Source: Amaranthus tricolor (Eukaryota > Streptophyta > Magnoliopsida > Caryophyllales > Amaranthaceae). From it: 64,000 nt of DNA. Location of the stretch: positions 30,716,326 through 30,780,325 of the forward strand of contig NC_080052.1 in the NCBI RefSeq assembly GCF_026212465.1, given 5' to 3'. A program made the translations under genes and the position numbers. Position 1 is the stretch's first letter, and every line of letters starts with the position of its first letter. Positions 9,686 to 21,973 of this stretch are shown in pieces. A model generated the notes under the pieces. It was not told the origin of the DNA. It did no database searches and was given only the letters and a program-made list of their open reading frames with translations.

Positions 9686-11182
9686 TATTTTAAAAAAAAT
9701 AAATAGATAGAAGGAAGAACTTTTTTAATTTGATTTATTATTGCATTTTTTATTTTTGGGTATTCTCATTAAATAATACTCATCTTGTTTCAAACACTCC
9801 TAATGAGGAATTTGTCCTGCAGAATTTATGCCAATTGGGAAACCATTTTCATCATCATAATCATCACACAACTTATTTAATTGAGCTTCTAATATTAGAA
9901 TAAATGGTGGGGTTAATAAGCTAATTTTGTTTTAGTTGATGATGATCATTTCTTGAGTAATTAATGCCTTTTAATTGTATCCAAATGGTGGATAATATTG
10001 TTTAGTCTTAATTATTTTCTTTGTTGGGTGTAGTGCGATTGCATCTGTTTTGGGTAAAAAGAAAGGAAATTTAGTTAAGAATCAATTCTGGATAATAATA
10101 TAACTCACTAATCTGGGATTAAGACAAAATGATGCATTAATTCTGGACTAATCTCCAACTACAAATGATACTCAATGAAGGTATGATGATTGTTTTCTAT
10201 CGAATTTCCACCTTCTTTCTCTAATAAAGACATGGGTTTTGACTTTTGAGCCATTGCTGAAGTTGAGACCTTGAAAATCTTCAAACAATCCAATTTTTTT
10301 TTTTTTTAATATCTTTTTATTTATTTTTTATATTGGGCTAGGGTTAATGAATAACTTCTAAGCAAAAAGAGAAGGACAGTGAATTGTTTTAGATGATAAG
10401 AATCAAATCCGTCTCAAAATGAAATTTTTTTTAACCATTAGATAAATTAGCTTTACTTTTGTAACATATTGCATTTCCTAATTCACTAATAAATTTCGTT
10501 ATAAAACCTGTAATTAGCAAATCCCACTATGTAAAGTCCAAAGTTAGTGTGGAAATTAAAACTTCTCCAATTTGTTTTTTATTTAAGTTTTTTATACGTT
10601 ATTTTCACTCTTATAAAGTTGGTTTACGAGTGTTTTTACTTTTGTACTATTTTTAACTTACTTTGAGAAAAATACTAACGGTTGTGATTTAAAAGAAAAA
10701 TGAAAAGTAGATCATAATCATAAACTGACCAATAAAAGATCTGAATGGAATAAGAATGAAGAAGACATAGAATGCCTTAATACAAGGATTTGGCATGATA
10801 TCATCCTCAAAAAAAATATAAGGGGTGATTTGATTTTGTTGTAAGTTTGTAAATGAACCCACACAGAGTAACAGATGGCCTAATCCAGGCCAGTGAAGGA
10901 GCCTTTCTTCCACCTCAAAATAGTTAAATTAAATAATGTGACATCATAATCCAAAAATCTCCAAATTGTTTGGTGTATAAATTTGTCATTTGGTTTGACT
11001 CATCTTATGGGTGGGCCCTTTGGTAAAGGCTAGAAAAAAAACTGTTTTTTTAGGCCGACTTGATGAGAAAACTGAAATGAGAAAGCATCAATGTTAATAG
11101 GTGGGGCCCGTCGGGCTGACCCTACTCTAAGGGGAAATTATAATTATACACGTGATTTTCAACTAATATTTGGTACTTTAGT

Positions 11183-11398
11183 TACTCTCTTCGTTTCTTT
11201 AGATATGTATATCATTGAATTCAAGTTATTAATATTTTTAATATATGTATAAATAAAATTTATAAAAAATGTTATTAATAAGATTTATATTGAGATAATT
11301 AATTGATCTTATTTAACTATAAATTAATTAACAAAATAAAGTTACGGATGATTGGTGATAAAAATCAAATTGGACAAATACAGAAAAATAGAGGGGTA
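11183..11398. mobile_element. Degenerate Stowaway-type MITE
   Basis: The left end TACTCTCTTCGTTTCTTT and the right end read inverted, TACCCCTCTATTTTTCTG, are similar imperfect termini bounded by TA. The interior, with a TATTAATAAGATTTATATTGAGA-like segment, resembles the MITEs at 14054 and 47263. Heavily mutated. Confidence 0.45.
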
Positions 11399-11756
11399 TT
11401 TACCTGGATAATTTTTTTTATTTAAAAACTTTTTACATTTGACAATTTTTCGATTTTTGTATAATCTCTTTTTTTCAATTAAAAGGTAGGTTGAGAAAAT
11501 AAAAGAGATAAGTAACAATCAGATTCATAACTTTTACCTGAAAAAAATAATAATTGTTTCAACTGAGATAAGATCTAGTTTTCACTGCCTCCTATTTTAA
11601 TTGTTTCACAACTAGAAACTATCAAACAATATTGACTTATATTAGAAAAATAAAATTAAGTGCAATCTTATCTAATTTTAACTCAATGTATACTTTTATT
11701 TTTAATTATACGCACCTATTGATATTGAGAGTCAAAATATAGCATTCGATTGCATA

Positions 11757-12014
11757 TACTTCCCTTGGCTCCATAAACTTGCCAAAATTTCTATTTTGAT
11801 TCATCCATTCTAGTTTGCTAACATTTTATTTTGGATAATGTTCCTATCACTTTTATAATTGTTATTTACCTTTTTTTTTTTATTTTTTTCTCATTTTTAA
11901 TCTTAACTATCGATTTAATTAAATTATTCTCAGCCACTCTATAATCACTGTGTGTCTTTATAATCACTGTGTGTCTGTATGCCCGATTGCATATTCATAG
12001 AGACGACTGAGGGA
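11757..12014. mobile_element. Degenerate Stowaway/mariner-type MITE relic
   Basis: The left end TACTTCCCTTGGCTCCATAAA faces an inverted TGCTCCCTCAGTCGTCTCTA at the right. The 18-bp phrase TATAATCACTGTGTGTCT is tandemly duplicated at about 11940-11976. Match of the two ends is only moderate. Confidence 0.35.
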
Positions 12015-13315
12015 GCATCAATGAAAAGATGGGCAATCATTTCTAAAATATTGAAATTAAATAGAAAATCTTAAATGAAATATTTGGCAAAATAAAAGGA
12101 ATGGGATAGAATCATAGAAAGAGTATTATTCCATCAATTCTGGAATCATTCCTACATTCTGCAATTTATTTGACTTATGCAAAAGCAAGTTGATTAATTA
12201 GGTTGGTGGTTCATCATAATAAGTTGAGTCTTAGCTAGCTTGTTTTCTTGTCTAATTATAAATCTCATGATTCTAATTACTCCAAAACAATTATGTCACT
12301 GCTTTATTTGTCTACTTTCATCAGTTTTCGAATAAACCTATATTAGCCTATTAGGTGTGTTTCATGATATGTCAATTTGTGTGTAGAGCCATGATGATAT
12401 AGAAATGTCCTTTTTATTCTTTTCAAATTGTACTATATATCATCATATGTCAATTTTGTTTTAACTTTAAGTAAATACCGTCTTTTTTAGATAATATTCT
12501 TAAATTGTATCTCAACATGAGCTATGTCTTTTGAAAGATATAAGTTGAGAGATTGCTTGTTGGATTTGATCCAGCAATGTTAGATTATGATTTATGAGGT
12601 CAAATAAAAATTTATCTTGGTATTAAATTTATTAATAATAGTAAGGTATATATGACATATATGTAGTGGTACAAATGGTTTAAAGTCGTCTTTGAATATT
12701 TATGGAACATTATATAAATTCTTAAATAAGAGTTTCATAAAACTATTCTATTTTATCTTTTATATTTTTCTTAAAAAAATATTTACATTTTAAAACCCCA
12801 AACTTTGACCAAAATTCTCATCAAGACAAAAAAAAAACATTATCAAATCAAATTTTGATAAATCTATCTCAATATATATTTTTCAAATATTAAATCTTTA
12901 TAATTTTTAATAGGAACACCACTAATATAAAATTATATTAAAAATTAATTTACACTAAAACCTTAAACCATTACAATTCTCACTTACAATAGTTTCACCG
13001 TAAAATAATTTTAAATTGGGCTAAATAACTCAAATAAATGAATTAAATATATAATTTTATACTTAGATTAATTTTAAAATTTGACTGCTTATATATCGTA
13101 TAGACGTGTCTTAATTTTAGACAATTTTCATACGAGAATTTCAAAAAAAAAAAACCACTCACATGCTTGATTAGAGATTTAGAGTAGTTCTAGTCGGGAT
13201 TGCATGTCCATGGGCCATGGCACGAATTTAGCCCATGGGTTTGGTTTACTTGCGGCATGAGCAATTGTGAGTTGTAACAAGAGCAAATGAGAAATAACGA
13301 AAATAGCTTGAAAGA

Positions 13316-13480
13316 TTGTCTACTTATTTCAAGTCCAAGCCATCAAAGGTTAATGTCTACTTATTGTATTCTTAATGCTTACTTACATTATCTTTAATAT
13401 TTACTTACCGTATTCTTAATGTCTACTTTCAATATCTTAAACATTTACTTACATCATTCTTAATATCTACTTACAATATT
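13316..13480. repeat. Degenerate minisatellite with TCTACTTA core
   Basis: The phrase 'TATTCTTAATGTCTACTTAC' and close variants recur about six times with a 25-30 bp spacing. Confidence 0.55.
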
Positions 13481-14053
13481 TTAAAAAATATATAATGGAG
13501 CGGCTCAATTAAAAATGATTTGTCACAAGAATTTGTGTAACAAAAAGGCATGGGTTTATATAGTTTACTATTTTAAAACTATCAATTACGTTTTATTAAA
13601 TCATATCATACAAATTTCACGATCTCTCACCAGAGTAAAAGCAGAGAAAAACAAGGTTTTGAAGAATAAAAGAAAAGAGCATTTGGCAAACCAGATGCTC
13701 TTAATAAAAATCCTACATGGCTAATATTCATCCATTTCACTCCACTTTTAACACATCGATTAACAACGAGATTAATGAAAATAATGTTAAAGCCATAATC
13801 TCCATACACCAGATCAACTATATGTGAATCAAAATAAACAATGTAAAAAGTCTTTAGTAATAAATTTGTTTCGATTACTAAACTATAAAATCTTATATTC
13901 AATATCTTCACACAATAAATTAGTACATATTTAACTATCGACGTTTACATATGCATGATCACCTATAACCTACTTTAATCTTTCTACAGTGTCCATTTGA
14001 AAAGTCTAACATTCTGATAGTGATTTTTTTATAATATTCTAACCCTTATAATA

Positions 14054-14314
14054 TACTCCCTCCTATTCAGCTGAACTGTCCCATTTGACTTTTCACACTT
14101 GCCGAGGCAACATTTTAACTCTTAATATCTCAAATTATGCTTAATTAAAAATTATAAAAAGTTGATATTAATAATCCTTGTATTGAGACAAATCAAACAA
14201 GATCCCATATGACTATGTTTTAACTTATAGATTAAGAGTAAAATACAAATTAAGAGTGATAAGTGAATAGTGCAAAAAAAAAAATGGGACAATTCAGCTG
14301 AATAGGAGGTAGTA
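14054..14314. mobile_element. Stowaway-type MITE (~260 bp)
   Basis: Long terminal inverted repeats: CTCCCTCCTATTCAGCTGAA at the left and, inverted, CTACCTCCTATTCAGCTGAA at the right, continuing into TGTCCCATTT/AAATGGGACA. Flanked by TA on both sides. The interior contains no coding sequence, as expected for a MITE. It lies only 34 bp from the copia target duplication. Confidence 0.85.
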
Positions 14315-14352
14315 CTACTTGTCTAATATTAGTAATCACAACAATAATTATA

Positions 14353-14521
14353 TGACAAAATTGGGTGAATAGGGTTTCATATATTCAGTATGAGTATATA
14401 TATACATGTACAATCAATTAAGTGGGCCTAAGTTAAACAATTAATATGCAACTAAACAAAGCCCATAACACAACTAACAGTATACAACAATCAAGACTAA
14501 ATATGTGTAAACTGTCCAACA
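14353..14521 (-). repeat. 3' LTR of the copia element
   Basis: TG...CA, 169 bp, same length as the other LTR. Differences are ACAC/GCAC and AAACTG/AAATTG (two transitions). Bounded on the left by TTATA. Confidence 0.95.
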
Positions 14522-14534
14522 CCCCCCTCAAGTT
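14522..14534 (-). other. Polypurine tract of the copia element
   Basis: AACTTGAGGGGGG on the minus strand, immediately upstream of the 3' LTR; primes plus-strand synthesis in this class. Confidence 0.85.
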
Positions 14535-16160
14535 GGAGCAAGCGGATCACAAATGTCCAACTTGCGTAGGAGGAATGTAAACTGTCGATGACCCAAAGCT
14601 TTAGTAAAGATATCGGCCAACTGCTCATGCGTAGGAACATGGCAAGTAGAAAGAAGTCCCTCCTGAATCGCATCCCGTATGTAATGGCAATCAACCTCGA
14701 TATGTTTCGTCCGCTCTTGGAAAACAGGATTCTGGGCGATATGCAAAGCATACTTACTATCACAGTACAACAGCATAGGAGCAGAATGATCAACGCCCAA
14801 ACTAGAAAGCAGACCCTTTAGCCATTTTAGTTCACAAGTGACAGAAGCCATTGAACGATACTCAGCCTCAGCAGACGAACGAGAAACCGTATGTCGTTTC
14901 TTGGTTTTCCAAGTTGAGTAAGAGGGCAACTAGCCCAGTCAGAGTCGCACCAACCAACAAGACGTAAGTCACAGCTAGAGGGAAGAAGGATACCTGACCA
15001 GGAGAACCTTTGAGATAGCGTACAACACGCAATGTCGCATCCCAATGCTCCACACGAGGAGCCTGTATAAATTGAGCCAGAATATGAACCGCATAGGCCA
15101 AATCAGGTCGAGTGAAAGAAAGATATATAAGACGACCAACTAGCCGATGATATCGTTCTGGAGCCTCTAACAAATTACCACGCGCAAGAGCCAAAGAGTG
15201 ATTATGTTCAATGGGGAAAGGAGCCGGCTTTGCACCCAAAAAACCGGCCTCGGAAATGATATCAAGAGCATACTTACGCTGACACAATAAAATGCCCTCA
15301 TCATTACGAGCCACCTCAATCCCAAGAAAATACTTCAACCGCCCAAGATCTTTCATGTGAAAGCATGTACACAAATATTGTTTGAATGCATAAAGAGCAG
15401 AGGAATCATTCCCAGAGATGATCAAATCATCGACATAAACGAGAACATTAAGTTGAATAGAACTGCTCCGATAAGTAAACAAGGAATAATCATAATATGA
15501 TTGACGAAAGCCATATTGTTTCAAAGAAGCAGACAATTTAGCATACCAACATCTCGGAGCCTGTTTCAGACCATACAGAGATTTGAATAAGCGGTACACC
15601 TTACCGTGTGATGAAAAACCAGGAGGGGGTTTCATATACACCTCCTCTGTCAAATCACCATGTAGAAAAGCGTTATGAACATCCATCTGATGCAACTCGC
15701 ATTTTTTAGCAGCTGCAACAGCTAGAAAATAACGCACGGTCACCATTTTCGCAACAGGAGCAAAAGTCTCATGGTAATCGATCCCTTCAACCTGATGATT
15801 ACCAAAGATAAATAAGCGAGCCTTTAGACGCTCTACCGAACCATCAGCATTATATTTGATTTTGTACACCGAACGACTGCCAAGAGCCTTCTTACCATGA
15901 GGGAGATCAGTCAGTTCCCATGTATTATTATTCTCCAAAGCTGTAATTTCCGTTTTCATCGCCTCTCTCCATCCATTATCCTGCATAGCCTCGCGAAAAG
16001 AGCGGGGCTCAGTACCAGAGAGAACCGCTACAAGAAACGAACGATGTGGCATAGAAAAGTTATCACAATTAACATAATGTGCTATAGGATAGGGAGTACC
16101 GGAGGGACTAGTAGAACAGGAAGCAACAGAAGAAGAGCCTTTATCCGTAGAGGTGTGTGG
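14528..16160 (-). pseudogene. Copia reverse transcriptase and RNase H region, frameshifted
   Basis: Transcribed leftward. The RT part runs to about 15000 with ENNNTWELTDLP near its start, MDVHNAFLHGDL, YGLKQAPRCWY and the catalytic YVDD at 15426-15437. Frame changes occur near 15000 and again near 14910, the second with loss of roughly 40 bp, and a further frame carries the RNase H end (SRSSAEAEYRSMA, LYCDSKYALHIAQNP, RTKHIEVDCHYIRD, LADIFTKAL), which stops at 14528. Another frame change near 16150 separates it from integrase. No functional polymerase can come from this copy. Confidence 0.9.
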
Positions 16161-17343
16161 TAATAGTATTAACAACAAAGTCACGAAGAAGAACTGATCG
16201 GCGCTTGTCACGAAAGCCACGGCCCAAATTCTCATTATCACAAGCAAAATTATCAAAAGAGGCAGCATCATCAGATTCGTGGGTGCTGGGTGAACTGCTG
16301 GGCCCAGATTCTCGTGGACTGTGCTGCGGGGTCTCAGGGGATGCTTGGTCAGTGAGTGGGCCGGTATTGGTTGGAGTATCATGTTGTGTAGGAGGGATAG
16401 GATTGGTGGGCAATGGACCAAAATCATCAAGAATTAGAGCATTGTTGTCATCTTCCATAAGCTCATTAAATAAGGAGGTATCAACGTTTGCGGAAAAAGG
16501 AAATTCATTTTCATAAAATTTTACATCCCGCGAAACAAATATCTCACCAGTTTCCATGTCATAAACCTTCCAACCCTTCTTAGTAGCCGGATACCCCACA
16601 AAAATACACTTCCTACTACGAGAAGCAAATTTATCACCCCGTGTCTTCTTATTATGAGCAAAACAAAGGCAACCAAAAACCCGCAATGCATCGAAATTGG
16701 GAGGTGTGTTATACAACATTTTGAAAGGGGTCTTATTACCCAACAACGGCGTAGGTGTTCGATTAATTATATATACGGCCGCCAATATACACTCCCCCCA
16801 AAATGAAATAGGGAAATTAGCTTGAAACTGCAAAGCCCTACCCACATTAAGAATGTGTTGGTGTTTTCTCTCAACTCGACCATTTTGTTGTGGGGTGCTA
16901 ACACAAGAAGTTTGGAAAATAATTCCATGTGAATCGAAATAAGGCGCCATGCAATTAAATTCTGTTCCATTATCACTCCGAACATATTTCACATTCAATT
17001 CAAATTGGCGAGTGACCATAGCAAAAAAAGAATGAAATGAAGAAAAGACTTCAGTTTTATTTTCTAACAAATAAACCCAAACACCACGAGAGTAATCATC
17101 CACAATAGTCAGAAAATAAACAGCATTACATGAAGAGGGGGTAGAGTAAGGGCCCCAAAGATCACAATGGATCAGTTCAAAAGCTCTAGTAGCATGAAAA
17201 TCACTAACAGGAAAAGGATCACGAGTTTGTTTCGCTTGTGGACAAATGACACATGCTTTATTCAAACATTTTTTATGAGAACTGGAACTAATAGCAGGAA
17301 TTAACTTAAGAATCTTATCAGACGGATGACTCATACGACGATG
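16161..17343 (-). pseudogene. Copia integrase region
   Basis: The frame carries the zinc-binding and catalytic parts of a retroviral-type integrase: HRRMSHPS...CLNKACVIC (HHCC), FELIHCDLWGPY and IVDDYSRGVWVY (first Asp region), YVRSDNGTEF (second Asp) and QQNGRVERKH (Glu). After it come KTPFKMLYNTPPNFDALRVFG and a Pro/Ser-rich linker. An in-frame TAG at 17344-17346 falls exactly at the Trp position of the conserved L-W-H-R motif, breaking the link to the protease side. Confidence 0.9.
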
Positions 17344-17735
17344 CTAGAGCTCAAATTCAGACAACCCAGCAACGGTAACCACACACACCGCAGGAACATC
17401 ACGGAAGAAATAAAGGCCATCTCGTTGCTCACCTGCTCCAATCAGTGTTCCCGAGCGTTGGTCTTGTATAGCACATAATGTATTAGTGAAACGAACAACA
17501 CAACCACAATCATCAAGAAGGCAGGAAACAGACAGCAAGTTACAATTTAGGCCCGGAACATAGAGAACATTAGAGAGAGTAATAGTCGACGAAAGTCTAA
17601 CACTGCCACTAAGTGTAGCAGACATTATGTAAACAAGAATAGATGCCGGTGACGTGGTGGGACGCCCCACTATCAATAATCCATTCAAAGCAGGTATACT
17701 TACCAAACATGCGGTCATCCGAGTGCTTAGGAGTG
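17344..17735 (-). pseudogene. Copia protease and pre-integrase region, frameshifted
   Basis: The aspartic protease motif DSGASHHVTG is at about 17645-17674 in the gag frame. The frame changes by about 17620, apparently with a deletion of some 30 codons, and continues with VRLSSTITLSNVLYVPGLN, the usual segment before integrase. Confidence 0.85.
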
Positions 17736-18871
17736 GGAGCATTTAAGAAAGAATGCACCTGAGCGGGTCGAAGAGAGGGCTGCGTGGCAGCAGTACCAAG
17801 AGCAGCAGCTCCACCTGAACTGGAAGCAACAGCAACAACAGGCTCATTCGATGAGGTAGAATTGGAAGCAGAGTGAGGCAGGGGCAATAGCCCACCTCCA
17901 AGAGAAGAGACGACATTGGCCTGGGCTCCCCGAGTCCGAGACGCCAGTGCAGCGGCAGACGAAGAATTAGAGGCCTTGGCATTACCATAGTGTTCATACC
18001 ACCAAGAAGGCTTACCATGTAATTCGAAACAAGTACCACGCTCATGACCACGCTTCTTATAATAAGAACAAAGAAGAGCAGATTTATCAATCGCAGGAGG
18101 CCGTGAACGAGACCGAGAGTGATCATTCGAGAGAGCAAAAACATGGGTCTCGGTGTCAGTGGACTTTGTGCGAGCAATGGAGCGTGATCATTCCTCTTGA
18201 AGGAAGGTTTGATAAGCACGATCAATGTCCGGGGAAGGCGTCTGAGACAAGAGATTAGTGTGAACTGCACCGTAAATGTCATCATCACTTCCAATATAAA
18301 ACTGATGTAATATTTCTTCATCCCGATCTTGCTGAAATTTATCCACAACACCGCAAGTACATTTACCACAACTACAATGATGAAGAGGTTTCAAACGATC
18401 AAGTTCATCATAGAGCCCCATATGTTTAGTATAATAGTCCTCAACTGTCATAGATTTCAATTGATGACAGTCCGTAATTTGCGCCCGAAGTTGTTGAATA
18501 CGCGGGCCATTAGCAACACGGTAATGTTTTTCAAGATACAACCACAAAGCCCGAGCCGTATCATGAAAGGGTATAGAAGAAATAATTTTAGGGTCAAGAG
18601 TACGATTAATCCAAGAGACAATCATTGAATTAATAGTATCCCAATCAAGAATTTCATTAGCATCATTCGGTTTACCAATGGAACCATCAACAAAACCAAA
18701 ATTACGACGAGCTTTTAATGATAAAGTAAGAGCACGAGACCAAGAAATATAATTATCACCTTTGAGAATGATATGAGAGATGAGATTACCCGGTTGATTG
18801 TCGGAGCCAAGATAGTACGGAGAAGTAATATCAATCACCTTTGAATCGGTTGGCTTCGGTTCACCCGACAT
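17736..18871 (-). pseudogene. Copia gag region with in-frame stop and damaged zinc knuckle
   Basis: Starts at ATG 18871 (MSGEPKPTDSK). It contains the copia N-terminal motif SPYYLGSDNQPG, then LKGDNYISWSRAL and the gag core. A TGA at 18188-18190 interrupts it; the same frame resumes directly after. The zinc knuckle reads CSYYKKRGHERGTC, so the second Cys of the C-x2-C-x4-H-x4-C pattern is Tyr, a one-base change. Confidence 0.9.
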
Positions 18872-18983
18872 GACTGGAGTGGCAAAAGCAGGAACAGGAA
18901 GCCAAAAGAAATTGTGGTCGATTTAAGAAGAGAAAGCAGGAGGTAGAAGAGAGGGATATGTCAGCGTTGTAAAGAAGAAGACA

Positions 18984-18993
18984 TCTGATACCA
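18984..18993 (-). other. Primer binding site of the copia element
   Basis: TGGTATCAGA on the minus strand directly next to the 5' LTR; complementary to the 3' end of initiator Met tRNA, as in most plant copia elements. Confidence 0.9.
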
Positions 18994-19162
18994 TGACAAA
19001 ATTGGGTGAATAGGGTTTCATATATTCAGTATGAGTATATATATACATGTACAATCAATTAAGTGGGCCTAAGTTAAACAATTAATATGCAACTAAACAA
19101 AGCCCATAGCACAACTAACAGTATACAACAATCAAGACTAAATATGTGTAAATTGTCCAACA
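18994..19162 (-). repeat. 5' LTR of the copia element
   Basis: 169 bp, TG...CA, two differences from the 3' LTR; right flank TTATA is the target duplication. Confidence 0.95.
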
Positions 19163-19682
19163 TTATATGAATAAAACACTTATGTTCGAAATCTTCATAT
19201 AATAAATTAGTATGTAATAACCCTCCTCAAAACATTTATTCCTATATATATAACCATAAATCCATAACCCATTCTTATTTAAGAAAACACACATAAATTG
19301 TTAAACGCCACCATCATTTTTAGTCTTTCCAAAACATGACAAGAAAGAAAGTTAAACAAGCTTAATTAAAAGAAATGGATGTACTAAAATATCTAAATAA
19401 TAATGAAAGCTCAAAAATCGCTAAGGATGAAAAGAATGAATATACTAGAGCATAAAATTAAAGACGGAAAATTATAGTCTCTAAGGCTAAACTAGTTTAT
19501 GAAAATACTTTTCGAATTGTAATTTTAATTTTGAATCTCTTTGTTAAATAATTCAAAAATTTTCTCAAATCTAAATACCCTTATTTGAAAGGATTTTCTT
19601 AATCCATAAAACTCGTTTGATAATCAGGACTAAATGATAGGAATAAAAATGATTTATAGTGTATATATCAGTGTATCATGTC

Positions 19683-19712
19683 ACTAGTATAGAGACCTGT
19701 GCAATACACGAA
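19683..19712 (-). mobile_element. Possible Helitron 3' terminus
   Basis: On the minus strand a short imperfect hairpin sequence (CGTGTATTGCACAGG) is followed at 8 bases by CTAG and then T, the usual CTRR-end layout. The same layout recurs at 56743. No matching 5' end was found. Confidence 0.35.
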
Positions 19713-20107
19713 TTTTTAATTAAAATATATATTATAATATAATTAAAATACAAATATGTAATTATACATTATATTTTTGTCCATTTCAATGGTTTTTGCA
19801 TAGGTTTCTAATGATGAATTTTCAAGAACAACCATAATCGAATTACCCTACATTAACAAAAAATACTATAAATTTAGTATATATGCACATGAAATACAAA
19901 ATATTAAATTTGAAAAAATAAAATTAGTGGTACAATTTGTAGGTAAAAAACTTCTTATCAGTCAAAATCATATGTAAAGAGCTTATTTCCCCTATATGAT
20001 CAGATAACTCCCAAATATGAGTTATCTAATATTCCCAATTACCTCTATCTCCGTTAATTTCTTGAATAAAATGAATACCCTTCAAGTTTATTATGTAAAT
20101 GAATAAT

Positions 20108-20340
20108 GTAATAAAAGTAAGGCAAAATGTTAAAAAACTACCTATTATATACCCCATTCTGCAAAAAACTACCTTAAATAAAAATTTTTACAAAAAACTA
20201 CCTTATATAATACAATTGTTTGCAAAACACTACCTTATAACGGATTGTGGCCTTTGACCGCTATCTTTAACCGTTGACCCGCATGTGAGACGCACGAGAT
20301 GCATTACTGTATTTAATTATTATTATTATTATTATTATTG
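20108..20340. repeat. AAAAAACTACCTT short tandem repeats ending in (ATT)n
   Basis: The phrase 'AAAAAACTACCT' occurs four times at irregular spacing from 20133 to 20235, followed by a short GC-richer part and an (ATT)8-9 microsatellite at about 20315-20340. It resembles one arm of a foldback element, but I found no inverted partner. Confidence 0.5.
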
Positions 20341-21411
20341 GATTGTTGGATAATTTGGTGAGGAAAATAACTCAAATAACATGAATATTTTTAATGTTCA
20401 ATAGTGTGTATGCATCATAATAAGGTTGCCATAAAATTCACTTCCTTTGAAACAAAATTAAAATTGATATTTGGCTATTTACCTTTTATTTAATCAATGA
20501 AAAAATCAAATTGTAACATTCAGTCAATCAATCAATAAAAAAAAATTAAATTAATATTAAATCATGTATTTTGAAAATTCTAAATAAGTCAATTAATGAC
20601 TATTTAATTGAGGGTAAATATGTATGTAAAAAATTCAATCTAAGTCGGGCAAAATTATTATAGGCAACAAATGCGTCCAATCAAATTCTTCCAATTGTCA
20701 ATATTTGTCATTTTGCTTCAGTTTTATTTGAATGTATGATATGATTCTCATGGTAATAAAGAGTTAGATCATAAAAAAGTTTTTTTTCCTTATAATTTTC
20801 TATTACCACTTAATACTACATGTTCAAATGGTAATGTATTGGAATGAATTTCTTATTAAACTTGTTAAGAAATATTTCTACCAAATTACACTAATTTTTC
20901 ATTTTTATTTCTACCATTTAATACCGATTAGATTACCAAACAAACTGCTAGTGTACTAGTGAATGAATTAGGTTGTGTGGGATGAGTGGATGACCCATGA
21001 GGCCGTGAATATAATGTAGATATGTTAGTGTTACACACCCAACTTCTAGAAACACAAAGTTACACAACCACCAACATAACACATCAAAACAATGATTGCA
21101 AAGAAGAAGATAGCTCTAATTTAACTTCAAATCAACAACAAAGGTCTATTCTTGCAATCACAACCTCTAAAAGCAGATTTAGGAAAAGGAAAATTAGTAG
21201 GAATCTATCTATTAGAAATATAATGCAAATACAAATAAAACAAACCGATTTGTATTTCCCTTGTGTAGATGGTAATGAAACTCCTTACATTGTAAATCAC
21301 CAAATGGACACCATGAAGATAAGGTTGCGACAATCAGAGAAGTCGCTCGGAAACTTGATATGAGTAGAAGGCGTTCATGCACTTTCCTATTGTGATTTTC
21401 TGCCACAAAGG

Positions 21412-21973
21412 TGCTTGGGTTGATAAATGAAATTCATAATGAGATACAATTTACACAACAAAATCCTAGCACAAGTAAATTGCAATAGTAAATACAAGTG
21501 TTGTAGTGAATTATGAACTTTGGTAATATTAAGAGTTAATTACTCTCTCAATATTATCTCATGAAAGGAAGAACAAGAATGAGTATATTCTTAAAAGAGA
21601 AATCATAAATCATATAAAATTAGGATGGAATGTTCCTTGGCATGCAACCTCTATTTATAGAGCTATGCATCAAACAATACCTCCTTTTGAAACAAAAGTG
21701 TTTCATCAAACAAAGCTTTTTCACCAAGCAAAGCTTATGAAACAATGTAATGTTTCACCAAGCAAGACTTATGAAATAAAGTAATGTTTCACCAAGCAAA
21801 GCTTATGAAACAAAGTAATGTTTCACCAAACAAAACTTATGAATCAAAGTAATGATTCATCAAATTCTTTGAGGCATTTAATTTGGACTTATAATATATT
21901 TATTTAAGTCCCACTACTATATTAAGTATGTAGTATATACAAATCTAAATCTATATACTCTAAATGTTCAACA
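21412..21973 (-). repeat. Solo-LTR-like sequence with internal 34-bp tandem repeats
   Basis: On the minus strand it starts TGTTGAACATTTAGAG, has TATAAATAG near 21650-21658 and ends CCCAAGCA, the general plan of an LTR (TG, TATA, CA). Between about 21684 and 21860 a 34-bp unit (core TTTCACCAAGCAAAGCTTATG, with TGAAAC/GTTTCA pairs) is repeated four to five times. No 5-bp target duplication is evident (AAAGG versus CTATC), so the boundaries or the LTR identity may be wrong. Confidence 0.45.

Larger units (their letters stand above)
9686..14053. other. Intergenic spacer with relics of Stowaway-type MITEs
   Basis: No gene seen. Open frames here are short and do not resemble proteins I know. Two degenerate Stowaway-like elements (11183-11398 and 11757-12014) and a degenerate minisatellite (13316-13480) are listed separately. 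The remaining sequence is AT-rich and unassigned. Confidence 0.5.
14353..19162 (-). mobile_element. Ty1/copia LTR retrotransposon (4.8 kb), complete structure, decayed coding
   Basis: The LTRs are 169 bp each (14353-14521 and 18994-19162), start with TG and end with CA, and differ at only two bases. The target duplication is TTATA (14348-14352 and 19163-19167). In minus orientation the primer binding site TGGTATCAGA (initiator Met tRNA type) directly follows the 5' LTR, and a polypurine tract AACTTGAGGGGGG directly precedes the 3' LTR. Domain order gag, protease, integrase, RT, RNase H identifies copia; the short LTRs and the gag start (SPYYLGSDNQPG) suggest the Ale/Retrofit lineage, which is an inference. 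The coding region has at least two stops and several frameshifts. Confidence 0.95.

Noticed and set aside
13195..13245. Palindromic CCATGGGCCATGG and AGCCCATGGG
   Set aside because: Short chance-level inverted repeats with no surrounding element; not a CRISPR or a regulatory site I can name.
21022..21395. Phrase KVATIREVARKLDMS near 21321-21374 and QQQRSIL upstream, resembling mariner transposase N-domains
   Set aside because: Only about 15 residues match, in two frames, next to an LTR-like sequence. Too little to call a transposase fragment.
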